Positions 63,339 to 64,000 of a stretch of DNA of 64,000 nucleotides are shown here, piece by piece (the stretch's first letter is position 1; every line of letters starts with the position of its first letter). This stretch comes from RACS-047 sp031553855 (lineage in GTDB: Bacteria > Bacillota > Clostridia > Christensenellales > Pumilibacteraceae). The notes below the pieces were generated by a model, which was not told the DNA's origin, ran no database searches, and worked only from the letters and a program-made list of their open reading frames with translations. The DNA lies in the NCBI GenBank assembly GCA_031553855.1, contig JAVBKW010000027.1:1-64000 (forward strand), in the 5' to 3' direction. The position numbers and the translations under genes are program-made.

Positions 63339-64000
63339 TCACCTTTGAACTATTTTTAATATTGAATCAGAAATTTTTGCCAGTTCCGGATTAGTAGAAA
63401 TGAGATCTTCGAAACTCATTTCAAGCGCAAAATGACTAATTTGACTATAGGCAGGACCACCGAGTGCGTTTTTTAAAATGTTTGCCGCTTCAGCGTTATC
63501 AAGTATTTCTTTTATTTTGATTTTCAAGGAATATTCTGACGGCAATAAATTGCTTTCGCAATTTACTTTATAAGTATAGCTGCCTGAGCCGACCGTTTCG
63601 TTCTCTCTACCGGGCAATTCGATCTGAGCCTTTGTATTGACGGGAATATCAATTTTAAAATCGACCATTCCGTCTTCATACTTATATTGCACCGCAATAT
63701 TGCCGTATACGCTCTTAAAACCTGCGTTTACATACGGTATCCCCTTTACAAAATAAGGTTTGATTCTTATCTTTTTATAACCAGGCTCCAAGCAATCAAT
63801 ACCTGCTAATTTTCTGTACATCCAATCGCCAACAGAGCCGTATGCATAGTGATTATAAGAATTCATACTTGGCTCGTAAAGGTCTCCGTTTTCGGCTATT
63901 CCGTTCCAGCGTTCCCAAATTGTTGTTGCGCCTTTTTTCACCTCGTATAACCAGCTGGGATAATCATTATTCAACAGTAAAATCCCCGCCAAATCATTAA
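63339..64000 (-). CDS. GH78 alpha-L-rhamnosidase, C-terminal part (cut by window end)
   Basis: The visible 220 or so residues match the end of bacterial alpha-L-rhamnosidases: YPSWLYEVKKGATTIWERWN, then NHYAYGSVGDWMYRKLAGID and the C-terminal beta-sandwich (GYKKIRIKPYF, NAGFKSVYGNIAVQYKYEDG). The frame runs off the window end, so the start is unseen. After residue 150 the tail is longer than usual. The stop overlaps the GH43 start region. Confidence 0.9.
   Translation of the reverse strand, partial: NDLAGILLLNNDYPSWLYEVKKGATTIWERWNGIAENGDLYEPSMNSYNHYAYGSVGDWMYRKLAGIDCLEPGYKKIRIKPYFVKGIPYVNAGFKSVYGNIAVQYKYEDGMVDFKIDIPVNTKAQIELPGRENETVGSGSYTYKVNCESNLLPSEYSLKIKIKEILDNAEAANILKNALGGPAYSQISHFALEMSFEDLISTNPELAKISDSILKIVQR

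Overview
The window reads as a chromosomal segment of an anaerobic, plant-fibre-using Bacillota (Clostridia) bacterium. This rests on the Tn916/Tn1549-like style of the conjugation genes, strong AGGAGG-type ribosome sites, the conjugative-element families present and the plant-cell-wall catabolic genes. No rRNA or housekeeping gene is present, so a finer placement is not supported.

Bases 1-230 hold a tRNA-Tyr gene (146-230), preceded by an exact copy of its 5' half. From the tRNA 3' end to about 49.2 kb lies an integrative and conjugative element (ICE) with every gene on the minus strand. Left to right it holds: a tyrosine integrase with an excisionase-like HTH protein; a P-loop/primase fusion; accessory genes (Api92-like, PP-loop ATPase); a very large methylase-helicase gene split by an intact group II intron; a long block of ICE accessory genes (two orphan DNA methyltransferases, YodL-, DUF3846-, ArdC- and ParB-like proteins) with a small DUF2200/GyrI-like/Sel1 cargo module; and the transfer module. 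The transfer module contains VirB4 with a PrgI-like N-terminus, a TrbL/VirB6 channel, a VirB2-like pilin, a metallophosphoesterase, a 2483-residue Ig-repeat surface protein, a VirD4 coupling protein, a MobL/MobP3-type relaxase and its accessory protein, and two small regulators. No right attachment site was recognised, so the right edge is undetermined.

From 49.5 kb to the end, also on the minus strand, lies a sugar-catabolic cluster: GH78, GH43, GH3 and a DUF5060/apiosidase-like glycosidase, a fucose-isomerase-like enzyme, a split transketolase, two FGGY kinases, xylose isomerase, a lipoprotein and an atypical OmpR-type regulator. The set fits release and use of xylose and possibly D-apiose from pectin or xylan side chains. 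It may be chromosomal or ICE cargo.

Most notable observations: (1) 18 of the 43 ICE proteins end in methionine just before the stop, often as Glu-Met, which is not seen in the sugar cluster; (2) the trbL reading frame continues in frame for 71 codons past its TAA to overlap the virB4 start; (3) two 25-bp hairpins with compensatory base changes flank the metallophosphoesterase gene, next to a candidate oriT; (4) the group II intron interrupts a conserved helicase motif with a perfect IBS1/EBS1 match.
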